The notes: generated from the sequence alone by a model not told the origin. Positions 8,591 to 17,778 are shown, counted from the first letter of the stretch. The stretch: DNA of 37,511 nucleotides from Phycisphaerae bacterium (GCA_030601745.1 JAUWBI010000031.1:1-37511); one strand, 5' to 3'. Made by a program: numbers and translations.

Positions 8591-10366
8591 ATGATTTGCA
8601 GTTGTTTTACCAAAAAACTGGTGTATTTGATTATGGTCGGCCTCACCGGCTTGTGTAGTTTGAGCGGGTGCACTCAGCATGACTATAAAGCGGAAGCCGA
8701 CGAAAAAGTTTATAATATCATTGACCAGAAATGGCGGAAAGAATTCGGCGCCAAAGTCAACTATAAGATTAGCGATACCGAGCCATCGCCTAACGATATT
8801 CAAATCGAAAAAGCCATCCCTGCCTCCGGCGTGCTTACCCTCCCGCAAGCAGTAGCCCTGGCAACAGCACATAACCGCCTGTATCAATTAGAGAAAGAAT
8901 TACTTTACACAACGGCTTTGGATTTGAGATTGACCCGGCACGAGTTTGAAACAAAGTTTTTCAGCGGTGGAAGGCAAGCGTACGGTAAAGAGGGTGACGA
9001 GGAAGGAATCGGCGGCGAAGCAGACTTCGGTTTTGAGCGGCTGCTCGCCGACGGTGCCAGAATCGGCACAAAAGTAAGTCTCGCCTGGTTCAGTGTGCTC
9101 ACGGGCGACGTTAGTGGCGGGCTGGCCTCCATCCTGAGCACAACCGTGATACAACCTCTGCTTCGCGGAAGCAACCGTAAAGTCGTCCAGGAAAATCTCA
9201 CCCAGGCCGAACGCGACACGCTATACCAGGTGCGTTCGTTCAATCGGTTCCGCAAAACGTTCGTGGTTGGGGTCATCACTCAATACTATTGGGTTCTGCA
9301 GAACTTTGACGCAGTAGAAAATGCGCACCAATATTACAAGACTCTTGACGAGATGTATGTGCCGGTCGAGAAATTGGTCAATGCAGGACGTTTGCTCAGG
9401 CTGGAGCTGGACCGCATCCGCCAGGAGAAGCTCGAAGCCTGGGATATTTATGTTCAGGCACAAAAGGAATACAAGCAGGCACTTGATGAGTTCAAGTTTT
9501 GGCAGTTGAGTTTACCGGCAAATGTTGAATTCCAATTAGATGTTAATGAACTTGAAGTTTTAAGGTCGGTGGTGCGGTCTATGCCCGAGTTTTCCGAGGC
9601 CGAGGCCATTGAAGTAGCATTGGTCGAGCGTCTTGACCTTGCTAACAGCGGCGACGCCATCGCTGATGCCGAGCGTAAGGTTCTTGTTGCCGCCGATGGA
9701 CTTCGTGGCGAATTAAACCTTTTCGTCGGTGTGGATGCTACCTCGCTTTCAGACTCTTCAGAACTAGCAGGCGTAGGTGCTTTAGATGATGACTTTACCA
9801 CCGACCGAGATCGTCTCAATCCACTGAGACGTTTGCGTGACAACAATCCGCTGAGAAATTTTCTTAATGAGTCCGAGATTGGTATCGATGTGGAGCTGCC
9901 GCTGGACAGAGTGCTTGAACAAAACATATATCGCAAATCTTTAATAGCCCTGAGCCAGCGTCAGCGCGAGTATGAGGAAGTGTCCGATTGGGTAACATTG
10001 GAAGTGCGCCAGGCCTACCGGGACCTGACGGAAGCAGCCGAACGCTACCGTGTCCAGTCAGAAGGCGTCGCATTGGCGCAGAAACGCCTTAAGAATACCT
10101 CCCTGCTGCTTCGGTACGGCCGAGCAAACAGTCGCCGCGTCCTCAACGCCCAGGACGCCTTACTTGACTCCCGGAATGCCGCTACGGAAGCTCTGGTAAA
10201 TTATGCTATCGCGACCTTGAATTTTTATTGTAGTACCGGAGTACTCCAGGTGCGGCCGGACGGAATGTGGGAGAAAGAAAGTGCACAAGAGAACAAGAGT
10301 AAAGACCAGAGACCACAGACCAAAGACCACAGCCCAAAAACTAAAGTCTTGCTTCCTGAGTCTTGA
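8591..10366 (+). CDS. TolC-like outer membrane efflux lipoprotein
   Basis: This 591-residue outer-membrane factor has a lipoprotein signal with lipobox 'LSGC' (Cys27). The mature part is long and helical with two similar halves, typical of the TolC/OEP fold: alpha-barrel helices such as 'VTLEVRQAYRDLTEAAERY' and a late 'RYGRANSRRVLNAQDALLDS' segment. It would form the outer-membrane duct for the HlyD-like adaptor encoded 74 bases upstream. 'gggaggg' precedes the ATG at a slightly long spacing. The last 25-30 residues (rich in Lys, Gln, Pro and Asp) are encoded by a simple repeat and are probably not part of the fold. Confidence 0.85.
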   Translation: MICSCFTKKLVYLIMVGLTGLCSLSGCTQHDYKAEADEKVYNIIDQKWRKEFGAKVNYKISDTEPSPNDIQIEKAIPASGVLTLPQAVALATAHNRLYQLEKELLYTTALDLRLTRHEFETKFFSGGRQAYGKEGDEEGIGGEADFGFERLLADGARIGTKVSLAWFSVLTGDVSGGLASILSTTVIQPLLRGSNRKVVQENLTQAERDTLYQVRSFNRFRKTFVVGVITQYYWVLQNFDAVENAHQYYKTLDEMYVPVEKLVNAGRLLRLELDRIRQEKLEAWDIYVQAQKEYKQALDEFKFWQLSLPANVEFQLDVNELEVLRSVVRSMPEFSEAEAIEVALVERLDLANSGDAIADAERKVLVAADGLRGELNLFVGVDATSLSDSSELAGVGALDDDFTTDRDRLNPLRRLRDNNPLRNFLNESEIGIDVELPLDRVLEQNIYRKSLIALSQRQREYEEVSDWVTLEVRQAYRDLTEAAERYRVQSEGVALAQKRLKNTSLLLRYGRANSRRVLNAQDALLDSRNAATEALVNYAIATLNFYCSTGVLQVRPDGMWEKESAQENKSKDQRPQTKDHSPKTKVLLPES

Positions 10367-11435
10367 ATCTTGTGTTCTGCTGTTGATGTGTAGCGCCATC
10401 GGCCGTGCTTATAACACCCCGCCTGAAGAAGTTCTCATTTATCGTGGAACCAGTGATGCTTCTGCTGCGGTCGCGGTGAGTGAAAAGATGTTCATCGTGG
10501 CCGACGATGAGAACAACGTATTGAGGGTTTACAAAACCAATGCATCCGGCCTTCCTGTTTTCTCTTATGACCTGACACAGTTTCTTGGCATTGAGCCGGA
10601 ACACCCGGAGGCCGACATTGAGGGGGCAGCGATGATAGGAGACCGCATCTATTGGATTACTTCGCATGGTCGAAACAGGGACGGGAAAATGCGGCCGAAC
10701 CGGTATCGTTTTTTCGCCACCTCGGTTAAAGTCCAAAATGACAACGTTATCATCCGCCCAGTAGGTATCCCCTGCCGAACCCTCATCCACAGTCTGATTA
10801 AAACCGCCGGCAGCGTCCAGTTGGAATTAAAGCGGGCGACTCGATTTGATGCAGCGAACCTTACAAAACAGCAGCGCAAAAATCTTGCACCCAAAAAAGA
10901 GGGCCTTAATATTGAGGGGCTTTGTGCTTCACCCGATGGCAGGATAATCTACATTGGATTCAGGAACCCTCGCCCTCACTCAAAAGCAATTGTTGTTCCC
11001 CTAAAAAATGCGAGGCAGATAATTGAAAGAGCGGAGCCGCCAATTTTTGGTGCGCCTATTCTCTGGAATTTGGGTGGTCTCGGCATAAGAAGTATGGAGT
11101 ATTCCCATTTTCATAAGGCATATTTCATTGTTGCCGGCCCACATAACGAGGGGCCTGGATTCGCCTTATATCGCTGGTCAGGAAAAAAGGGCACGCCGCC
11201 GGTGCTGGTGCGGGAATTAAGTCCGGATGAAAGCAGTTTTAGTCCAGAGGCATTGGTCACCTTCAAAAATTCAGCCGGGTTCTTGCTGCTTAGTGATGAC
11301 GGCAGTTTAGCAATCAATGTCTCGGATGCCTCCGAATGTATGGAAGGAAAATTGAGTAAAGACGGAAAGTGCTTGAACAAATACCTGACCGACCAAAACA
11401 AAAAACACTTCAGGGCAATCTGGCTGGAGCTATAA
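10281..11435 (+). CDS. DUF3616 exported protein
   Basis: This 384-residue protein has DUF3616 features, probably a beta-propeller: 'ADDENNVLRVY', 'DIEGAAMIGDRIYWITSHGR', 'NIEGLCASPDGRIIYIGFRNP', 'LLLSDDG'. The family's function is not established. GTG at 10281 has 'ggag' upstream and gives a very basic 22-residue lead-in before a hydrophobic segment (about 24-40), making a plausible signal peptide. That start overlaps the TolC gene by 86 bases and runs through a simple repeat, so the real start may be later, for example ATG at 10386. It is the last clear member of the VTC-HlyD-TolC operon. Confidence 0.78.
   Translation: MHKRTRVKTRDHRPKTTAQKLKSCFLSLESCVLLLMCSAIGRAYNTPPEEVLIYRGTSDASAAVAVSEKMFIVADDENNVLRVYKTNASGLPVFSYDLTQFLGIEPEHPEADIEGAAMIGDRIYWITSHGRNRDGKMRPNRYRFFATSVKVQNDNVIIRPVGIPCRTLIHSLIKTAGSVQLELKRATRFDAANLTKQQRKNLAPKKEGLNIEGLCASPDGRIIYIGFRNPRPHSKAIVVPLKNARQIIERAEPPIFGAPILWNLGGLGIRSMEYSHFHKAYFIVAGPHNEGPGFALYRWSGKKGTPPVLVRELSPDESSFSPEALVTFKNSAGFLLLSDDGSLAINVSDASECMEGKLSKDGKCLNKYLTDQNKKHFRAIWLEL
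10282..10365. repeat. Simple repeat across a gene junction
   Basis: Degenerate reiterations of 'agaccagagacc' and 'cagaccaaagacc', followed by 'gcttcctgagtcttgaatc', encode both the tail of the TolC-like protein and, in another frame, the N-terminus of the DUF3616 protein. Its style matches the other low-complexity patches in this window. Confidence 0.6.
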
Positions 11436-11696
11436 TGCTTATGGCTTTTGCCTCGAAAACACGGGGCAATTCGCCTTCGGCGAATCCGGCAAAACCACAA
11501 CTTCGTTTTTTTCTCCTCCTTGAATCAGACACAACTTATTCCGCTTGGTCTGAAAAAAAAGCTGATAATCGTGGAAAGTACGGGATTTTGCGGTGAAGCC
11601 GCATTTGTTGGTTTTTTTGCTTAACCTGGCCCAGATTTATACCGATAAAACATCCGAAACTCGCGAAGGTCGTATGAGTTAAAAAAGGAGACTAAA

Positions 11697-12032
11697 ATGG
11701 GAATCCAGAACTGGTCGGAGAATATCGTCCTCGTGGACTTGCCCCAGGAACCAGAAATGGCTGATGAGCTCAAAAAGGTTATTGAAATCGTGCGTGACAG
11801 AGGGGACTGCGATGTGGTAGTTGATTTTTCCAGCGTCGATATTATAACTTCTTCAAGTCTCTCGAAGGTGCTGAAGTTGCGCAAGCTGTTGGCTGATTGT
11901 GGGCATCGGCTTGTTTTTTGCAGCGTTGCCGCCGCGACCAGAGGTATCTTTACGGTAACCGGCCTTGACGGAATTTTTGAACTTACTGATGACAAGTTCG
12001 TTGCCCTGGCCAGCTTGCAGATGGTCGGTTAG
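11697..12032 (+). CDS. STAS-domain protein (anti-sigma factor antagonist-like)
   Basis: This 111-residue single-domain protein has the STAS core 'DCDVVVDFSSVDIITSSSLS' followed by 'VLKLRKLLADCGHRLVFCSV'. In SpoIIAA/RsbV-like members a serine in the 'TSSSLS' position is phosphorylated by a partner kinase and controls binding to an anti-sigma factor or other regulator. No RsbW-like kinase, phosphatase or sigma factor is adjacent. 'aaaggaga' gives a strong ribosome-binding site. The 261-base gap before it holds a perfect small palindrome (ATTCGCC/GGCGAAT, 11469-11485) and a T-run near 11505, so the gene may be a separate transcript from the upstream operon. It faces the three signalling genes on the opposite strand. 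Confidence 0.85.
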   Translation: MGIQNWSENIVLVDLPQEPEMADELKKVIEIVRDRGDCDVVVDFSSVDIITSSSLSKVLKLRKLLADCGHRLVFCSVAAATRGIFTVTGLDGIFELTDDKFVALASLQMVG

Positions 12033-12037
12033 CCGGT

Positions 12038-12057
12038 AAGCTCCGACGAAGGAGCTT
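12038..12057. terminator. Candidate stem-loop between convergent genes
   Basis: AAGCTCC (12038-12044) and GGAGCTT (12051-12057) form a perfect seven-base stem with a six-base loop just after the STAS stop codon. No T-run follows on either strand, so termination there is a guess from position only. Confidence 0.3.
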
Positions 12058-12125
12058 GACATCTGGCTTGTCTTTCCAGATTTTATCACCATATATTCCT
12101 ATCAATTCCTTGGCTATCGGCAAGC

Positions 12126-13667
12126 TCATTGCTGTGTACAGTCCTCGCAACCTCTTTCTCCTGCTTTTGCCGCTGTAGAAACTTCTTCCTGTACACCTGA
12201 CTTCGGCAGAGTAAAGCAGAAATTGTTTCCTTGCCCGTCCCCGCTTTCAGCCCATATACATCCACCATGCGTCTCCAGTAATTCTTTAGCTATCAGCAGG
12301 CCCAGAGCCAGGCCTTCTTCTTTGCCGTAACGGAGATGTTCTCTAATCTGGTCAAGGCGATTGAAAATCTTGTTTATCTCATTACTTTCGATACTCGGGC
12401 CGTCGTCTTGCACCTCCACGGCAATTTCACTGCCAATATCTTTTACTCGCACGCCAATATGACCGTTTGGAGGAACAGTCTTTATCGCATTGCTGACAAG
12501 ATTAGTCAGTACCCGCACTATCTTGTCACGGTCTGCTTCAATAACAAGCTCGGAATCAGGCATAAAGCTTTCTAATTCAATATCTTTTTCGGCTGCAAGC
12601 GGTGATAGGGCTTCTATAACTTCTGAAACAACCGAGCCAAGACTAAGCTCGGTCAGCTCCAATTTCATCTTGCCGGCGTCAATTTGTGAAATGGCAAGAA
12701 AGTCACTAATAATCCCTCTAACTTTGTCAATATTCCTGACAGCCAGCTTCAGATTATTATGCAACTCCCAACCAATTTCTCCCAAGGTACCTCTCATAGC
12801 ATCGGAGATAATATTCTTAAACTCGGCTATCAGTGTCATCAATTGATGGCAAACCGCAATAGCAAGCTCACTTTTCAGCTGATTTCGTCCCTCCAGTTCC
12901 AGACTCTTGGTTCTAAGTTCATCCTCTACAAGAAGGCGTTCCGAGATGTCACGAGCCACCCCAACAACCGCAACTTCGTTCCCGTTTGAATCCCTGATGA
13001 TTGACCTCGAAAGAGAAACCGGAAATACGCTGCCGTCTTTTCGTTTATGGTAAAACCCAACTTCCCAGGCGCCTCCAACAATTTGGAAAACGCTTCTCGT
13101 ACGCTCACTTTGAGGTTTGCCTATCCAGAGAATATTACTGTCTTTTCCGACAATGTCTTCCTCCTTGTATCTGTAACTTTCACAGAATGCCCTGTTGACG
13201 AAGATAATCTTGTTCTCCATATTGGTAATATAGACACTATCATCGGTGTTCATAATAGCGCCTGACAGCAATCGCAGTTCCTCTTCCGTTTTCTTGTGCT
13301 TGACGGCATTTTCGACTGTTATTGGAACAGCTTTAAGGTAGTTTCGTTCGACGTCTTTTATCAGATAATCATAAGCTCCGGCCTTCCAGGCCTTGACAGC
13401 TATTTCTTCATTACCAGCTCCGGTGACAAATATAGGGGGAGTATCCTTCACCGAATCCAGAATATCAAATGCTGTACCATCGCCGAGCAGGTAATCTACA
13501 ATTACAACGTCGAATCTCTCCGAAGCCAGTATGCTCTTGGCCTCTGAAACAGACCCTGCTATGGTGCAATCATACGGAAGTTTTTCCTCTTTAACCAACC
13601 GCTTAAAGGCCTTTTGGTCCACTTTGTCGTCCTCAATCAGCAAAATTTTGTATCTTGTATTTTCCAT
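12126..13667 (-). CDS. Hybrid receiver-PAS-histidine kinase
   Basis: This is a 513-residue cytoplasmic signalling protein. An N-terminal receiver domain (about 5-120) has acidic residues 'EDD' near 12-14, phospho-acceptor Asp58 ('VVIVDYLLGDG') and Lys104. A PAS domain follows (about 133-245), then a dimerisation/phosphotransfer helix with His274 in 'AVCHQLMTLI' and an ATPase domain ('VLTNLVSNAIK', 'VQDDGPSI', 'GLALGLLIAKELLETHGG'). The H-box and the G1 motif (usually D-x-G-x-G) deviate from consensus, so kinase activity could be weak. ATG at 13667 is preferred over the upstream GTG because 'ggagaatga' overlaps the previous stop. A REC-first layout suits the middle or end of a phosphorelay. 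Confidence 0.85.
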   Translation of the reverse strand: MENTRYKILLIEDDKVDQKAFKRLVKEEKLPYDCTIAGSVSEAKSILASERFDVVIVDYLLGDGTAFDILDSVKDTPPIFVTGAGNEEIAVKAWKAGAYDYLIKDVERNYLKAVPITVENAVKHKKTEEELRLLSGAIMNTDDSVYITNMENKIIFVNRAFCESYRYKEEDIVGKDSNILWIGKPQSERTRSVFQIVGGAWEVGFYHKRKDGSVFPVSLSRSIIRDSNGNEVAVVGVARDISERLLVEDELRTKSLELEGRNQLKSELAIAVCHQLMTLIAEFKNIISDAMRGTLGEIGWELHNNLKLAVRNIDKVRGIISDFLAISQIDAGKMKLELTELSLGSVVSEVIEALSPLAAEKDIELESFMPDSELVIEADRDKIVRVLTNLVSNAIKTVPPNGHIGVRVKDIGSEIAVEVQDDGPSIESNEINKIFNRLDQIREHLRYGKEEGLALGLLIAKELLETHGGCIWAESGDGQGNNFCFTLPKSGVQEEVSTAAKAGERGCEDCTQQ

Positions 13668-13671
13668 AATC

Positions 13672-14091
13672 TCATTCTCCATTTGGCAATTCACTTAAAG
13701 TCCAGTACACATCAATTGTCCTGATTGTCTCCATAAACTTTTTATAATCAACAGACTTGACCATATAACCGCCGACACCGAGCTTAAAGCTCTCGACTAT
13801 ATCCCGTTCATCCTTCGACGCAGTTAAAACTACAACAGGAATCTTCTTCAACACGTCATCGGCTTTTACAACTTTCAGAAATTCAAAGCCGTTCATCTTC
13901 GGCGTATTCAAATCCAGAAGGATAACGCACGGCCCTTTATTACTCCCGCCTCTTAAATACTCCAATGCTTCTTCGCCGTTGGCTAAATGGGCTAATGGAT
14001 TTGTAACTTTAAGGTCTTTAAGGGCCCGTTCGACGGCCATTACGTCCACGCGGTCATCTTCGACCAATAATATTGGCTTCGAGTTTCGCAT
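13672..14091 (-). CDS. Single-domain response regulator (CheY/Rcp1-like)
   Basis: This 139-residue stand-alone receiver has the acidic pair in 'LLVEDDRVD' (12-13), phospho-acceptor Asp60 in 'VILLDLNTPKMNG', the Thr motif 'VVVLTAS' and the conserved Lys later. There is no output domain, so it probably passes phosphate or acts by binding. The start at 14091 follows 'gggggt' and lies inside the end of the kinase gene, overlapping it by 38 bases. The longer open frame to 14148 lacks a good start signal. The next gene begins four bases after this stop, so the three genes are surely co-expressed. 'ANGEEALEYLRG' resembles regulators paired with phytochrome-type kinases. Confidence 0.9.
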   Translation of the reverse strand: MRNSKPILLVEDDRVDVMAVERALKDLKVTNPLAHLANGEEALEYLRGGSNKGPCVILLDLNTPKMNGFEFLKVVKADDVLKKIPVVVLTASKDERDIVESFKLGVGGYMVKSVDYKKFMETIRTIDVYWTLSELPNGE

Positions 14092-17000
14092 CTTTAACCC
14101 CCATTTTTTGCTTTGGCAATGTAAAGAAGAATGTGCTTCCTTCGCCAAGTTTTGACTCCACCCAAATCCTGCCCCCGTATAACTCCACGATTTTCTTTAC
14201 CACGGTAAGGCCGACGCCGGTGCTTTCAAATTCATCACGCGGCGATAATGTCTGGAATATCCGGAAGATTCTTTCGAAGTGTTTTTCTTCAATCCCGGGG
14301 CCGTTGTCGGCGACACTGAATTTCCAGAAGCCGGGCTCTTCGACAAAGCCGATTTTTATCCGGCCCTGCGGCTTATCCATATATTTCACGGCATTGCTCA
14401 GCAGATTTTGGAAGACCTGAATAATCCGCGTCTGTCCGCACTCAACTACAGGCAGCTCATCCTCAATTGTAATTTCAATGTTCCCAGGCGGAGCAACCAT
14501 ATCAATAACATCTTCAACAAGCTCATTCAAATTCACCTGAATCTGTTCTTCTTTTGCACGTCCAACTCTCGAATATTGAAGAACGCCATCAATCAGCTTG
14601 TGCATTCGACCCACTCGCGTCAAAAGCAAATCTATCTGCTCTTTGCTTTCCTCACCAAGCTTATCCGCATAATCGGTTGATATCCAGTTCGCAAGTGTGC
14701 TGACGCCGCGTAATGGGGCCTTCAAATCGTGGGAAACAATATACGCAAAATCCTTTAATTCCTTATTAGCGCTTTCCACCTTCTCCAGAAGTCGGGCCTG
14801 CTCTCGTTCTGCCTCTTTGAGTTCGGTAATGTCGTTGATGATGAACAACATACCCAGAACGTTCGACTGCTCGTCTGTAATCGGCGTGCCGCGTAGCAAT
14901 GCCGGGAATTGCCGTCCCTTCGCTGATAGTATTTGAACCTCACCTTTCCAACTATCGGCACCCAGAATGGTTTGGGACAGCTCCTTTACGACGTTCTCAT
15001 CAACAAAAATAGAACCAATGCCTGCCTCATTTATTGTTTCGCTGGAATGCTTAAACAATTCGCCAAAGGCTATATTCGAGTACCGCGCTTTGCCATCACA
15101 ATCTGTAATCATGATGGCATCGGTAGCATCATCTACGGCAGCCTGAATCTGAAGCAGCTTTTCCTCCGCTTGCATACGCTCGGTGACGTCGCGTGCGATC
15201 GCTATTATACGCTCTCCATTCTCTTGACTTACGAGCTTCAGACTTGTCTCCACGAAAAATATTGTTCCATCCTTGCGCTTATACTGGCCTTGTATAACTA
15301 AATCTCCCTTGAGTTTGAGTTCTTTGGTACACTCTCGCCATGAAGAATCATCTAACACAGACTCATCGATATCTTTAATGTTCATATCGAGTAACTCTTC
15401 CCGCGTGTACCCAAGAGTGCCGCAGGATGTCTCGTTTACATCCAGAAAACAGCCCCTTTCTGGCTCTATGATAAAAATACAGTCATTCGACCGCTCTATC
15501 AGGTCTCTGAATAATCGCAGCTTCTCTCCCGCCCGTTTGCGTTCTGTAATTTTGCCTAATCGCTCAGCAAGCGCATCTAACAAATCACGTTCTTCTTTAA
15601 GGAATGGGTCTGCACCGCTTTCCGGTTTCTCTTCAAGATAGTAAACCTCAATAGCTCCGGCTTTGTCTCCGCGTACCTTAATCTGGGTGTACTGACTCAC
15701 TTCACTTTTTTCAAAATTATCTGTTTTATATTGTATCCCATCGAAAGTGATTCTTGCGCAGGTAACATCAGGATACTGATATGCCTTACGAATCAGCTCA
15801 GGCATTTCCTGAAATATTTGCTCCAACGGAATCTTTTGCTTCTCAATAAGCTTACTCAATCCATAAAGACAATTAAGTTCCTTAATACGCTTCTCTAACG
15901 CCTTTTGAATCAACGAGCGCCCTACGATTTCCTCTTCGAGCTTTTCATTGGCCGACGACAACTCTGCCGTGCGCTGCTGCACCTTTACTTCAAGCTGTTT
16001 ATGGGATTCTTTTAGCTCTAAATGAGATTCTTTTAACTTGCCGGACATATTACTGAAAGATGAAGCAAGTTCGCCGATTTCATCATTTGACTTTACCTCA
16101 ATCCGGGCCTCGAGATTGCCCTTGCCGATCTCGATTGCAGCGTCTCTAAGCTTCATAAGAGGGTTAGAGAACGCCCTGGAAATGAAGAAGCCCATTAGAA
16201 TGGCCAATACCGTCACCCCCAATGAGATGATTACCAGGCGATTTCTTAATTGAGCAACAGGAGCAAATATTTCTTCCGTTGTATGCTCAATTACCAGAAT
16301 CCACCCCAGGCCTTGATAATCTTTGTAACCTTTTGAGTGAGCACGAGCAAATAATTCATCCCCTTCGCCGGGTTTATCACCTTCTGCTATAAAATAGTCA
16401 AGGTGTTCTTCGGGTCGCTCTTTGTGGAAACGAGATAATAATTCATTAGAGAAGTCCTCGAAAAATTCAAAGTCTTCTGTTGAATAAATGAGCTTCCCGT
16501 CTTTAGTAAGCAACTTAAATTGTGTAGTCTTATATTTTGCAGATGCCTCTACTTCTTTTATAATATTAACCACTTCTTCAATATTCAAAACGACTTTGAT
16601 AACACCTGAGAAATTCCCATTTTCATCGTCAATTCTTATTCCAATATCAGTAGAATAAACCTTTGCGCTTCTATCATATTCAACATCTGCTATATATAAG
16701 CCATCTTCTTCTGCCCTTTGCCACCATTCTTCATCATCCTGCCTGTAATCGGTCGTTTTTCCTGTTTGAGCTGCATTAGCACCATATTTGTTTGTTACAA
16801 ATATCTCACCAAAAACCTTATAGCCATGATCTTCTTCGTAGAATTCAATCTTTTCTCTTAATTCTTCTGACAATCTATCGTTTATTAATTCCTGCATAAA
16901 AGGTGTAATTTCCTCTTTCCCTGCGGCTCTCCATTCCTTATCTTTTTTATCAATATAATCTTGAATATTATCTAATTTCTGAAATTCCTGATTTGATTTT

Positions 17001-17230
17001 ATAGTAGCTTCTTGCAATATTAAATCTTTGCAATAAGAGCAAAATACTTCAATTCTGTTATGGATACCTCTATCAATTTTATCCAGGGTTTCAACGGCCA
17101 AGGTTACGGAGTTTTCTCCAATAGTTTTCTGTAATGTTTTTTGACAGGTGTTAACAGAGACATACCCGACAACTCCAACCAATAGAGCAACGCTTACAAA
17201 CCCACAAACCAATTTTTGGCCTATTCTCAT
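14054..17230 (-). CDS. Membrane sensor histidine kinase (Cache-HAMP-GAF-PAS-PAS)
   Basis: This 1058-residue kinase has TM1 at about 7-26, a large extracytoplasmic region (about 27-335) containing a dCache-like motif ('TTDYRQDDEEWWQRA', 'FSGVIKVVLNIEEV'), TM2 at about 340-360 and a HAMP domain ending 'SNDEIGELASSFSNM'. A coiled coil, a GAF-like segment (about 470-565) and two PAS domains (about 572-690 and 695-810) follow. The transmitter has His834 in 'IVSHDLKAPLRG', N-box 'NLLSNAVKYMD', G1 'DNGPGI' and G2 'GVGLTVVKKIVELYGG', so it looks fully active. The ligand is unknown; Cache domains usually bind small molecules outside the membrane. 'aaggg' precedes the ATG. It heads a three-gene signalling operon. 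Confidence 0.92.
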   Translation of the reverse strand: MRIGQKLVCGFVSVALLVGVVGYVSVNTCQKTLQKTIGENSVTLAVETLDKIDRGIHNRIEVFCSYCKDLILQEATIKSNQEFQKLDNIQDYIDKKDKEWRAAGKEEITPFMQELINDRLSEELREKIEFYEEDHGYKVFGEIFVTNKYGANAAQTGKTTDYRQDDEEWWQRAEEDGLYIADVEYDRSAKVYSTDIGIRIDDENGNFSGVIKVVLNIEEVVNIIKEVEASAKYKTTQFKLLTKDGKLIYSTEDFEFFEDFSNELLSRFHKERPEEHLDYFIAEGDKPGEGDELFARAHSKGYKDYQGLGWILVIEHTTEEIFAPVAQLRNRLVIISLGVTVLAILMGFFISRAFSNPLMKLRDAAIEIGKGNLEARIEVKSNDEIGELASSFSNMSGKLKESHLELKESHKQLEVKVQQRTAELSSANEKLEEEIVGRSLIQKALEKRIKELNCLYGLSKLIEKQKIPLEQIFQEMPELIRKAYQYPDVTCARITFDGIQYKTDNFEKSEVSQYTQIKVRGDKAGAIEVYYLEEKPESGADPFLKEERDLLDALAERLGKITERKRAGEKLRLFRDLIERSNDCIFIIEPERGCFLDVNETSCGTLGYTREELLDMNIKDIDESVLDDSSWRECTKELKLKGDLVIQGQYKRKDGTIFFVETSLKLVSQENGERIIAIARDVTERMQAEEKLLQIQAAVDDATDAIMITDCDGKARYSNIAFGELFKHSSETINEAGIGSIFVDENVVKELSQTILGADSWKGEVQILSAKGRQFPALLRGTPITDEQSNVLGMLFIINDITELKEAEREQARLLEKVESANKELKDFAYIVSHDLKAPLRGVSTLANWISTDYADKLGEESKEQIDLLLTRVGRMHKLIDGVLQYSRVGRAKEEQIQVNLNELVEDVIDMVAPPGNIEITIEDELPVVECGQTRIIQVFQNLLSNAVKYMDKPQGRIKIGFVEEPGFWKFSVADNGPGIEEKHFERIFRIFQTLSPRDEFESTGVGLTVVKKIVELYGGRIWVESKLGEGSTFFFTLPKQKMGVKDAKLEANIIGRR

Positions 17231-17690
17231 TTGTACATCCCTTGTTTTTACTTCTCTGCAAACGGCAAGTCTATGAGACTGCTCCGGCCGGCATCAGTAA
17301 AACTACACCTAAGAGCACTTTTTACCCTGCTTTTTGTCTTTAACTACCAGAATTTGGAATCCGTTCATTTATTCTATAGCCCGTTTCTAAGCCCTTATAG
17401 GGCTTTCACAGGATTTGCCAGGACACTGAACGCCCGAAGACGTCTTCCGACCCCCAATTCAAAACCCCCGATAAACGAATGGCTTTTATTCCATCTGTTT
17501 CAGAAAAATTATCGGCATATCAGGATAGTCATTTCAGAAGAAATGTCTTTTTTTGGGGAATATGTTAGAAATCTTCGTCCTATATTTCCGGACGTAAAAT
17601 CCTTGAATTCTTCCTTGCGTAAACGGTTACAGTGGCACCAGCCCCGATTCTGTACGGTGGCGGCGAAGTGAGGAAGCCTTTTTGCGTTGA
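17231..17690. other. Intergenic region, no supported gene
   Basis: This stretch lies between the divergent kinase and lipoprotein genes. A plus-strand open frame (17216-17671) lacks a ribosome-binding site and protein-like composition and is not called. A perfect small hairpin, AAGCCCT (17389-17395) with AGGGCTT (17399-17405), has no T-run after it. I found no clear promoter for the kinase operon. Confidence 0.45.
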
Positions 17691-17749
17691 CCCCGTTAGA
17701 AATCGCCCCTTTCTGCCCTATATTATTCGTTATAGAATTTCTAACGGGG
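17691..17749. repeat. Palindromic repeat family C, copy 1
   Basis: CCCCGTTAGAAAT (17691-17703) and ATTTCTAACGGGG (17737-17749) are perfect 13-base inverted arms around a 33-base loop. A second copy lies at 26065-26128 with the same arms except for one base pair changed on both sides. Its right arm abuts the -35 box of the next promoter. Confidence 0.8.
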
Positions 17750-17778
17750 TTGACAGGCGAGCCGGCAGCTGCTATAAT
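17750..17778 (+). promoter_or_regulatory. Full-consensus sigma70-type promoter
   Basis: TTGACA (17750-17755) and TATAAT (17773-17778) match consensus at all twelve positions with the ideal 17-base spacer. The leader to the lipoprotein gene at 17826 would be about 40 bases. The -35 box begins immediately after palindrome C1, whose hairpin could affect access to it. Confidence 0.85.

Noticed and set aside
17436..17447. Perfect palindrome GAAGACGTCTTC
   Set aside because: Single short occurrence with no context; expected by chance in a window this size.
17216..17671. A 151-codon plus-strand open frame
   Set aside because: No ribosome-binding site, it begins inside the kinase gene, and the composition does not look like a protein.
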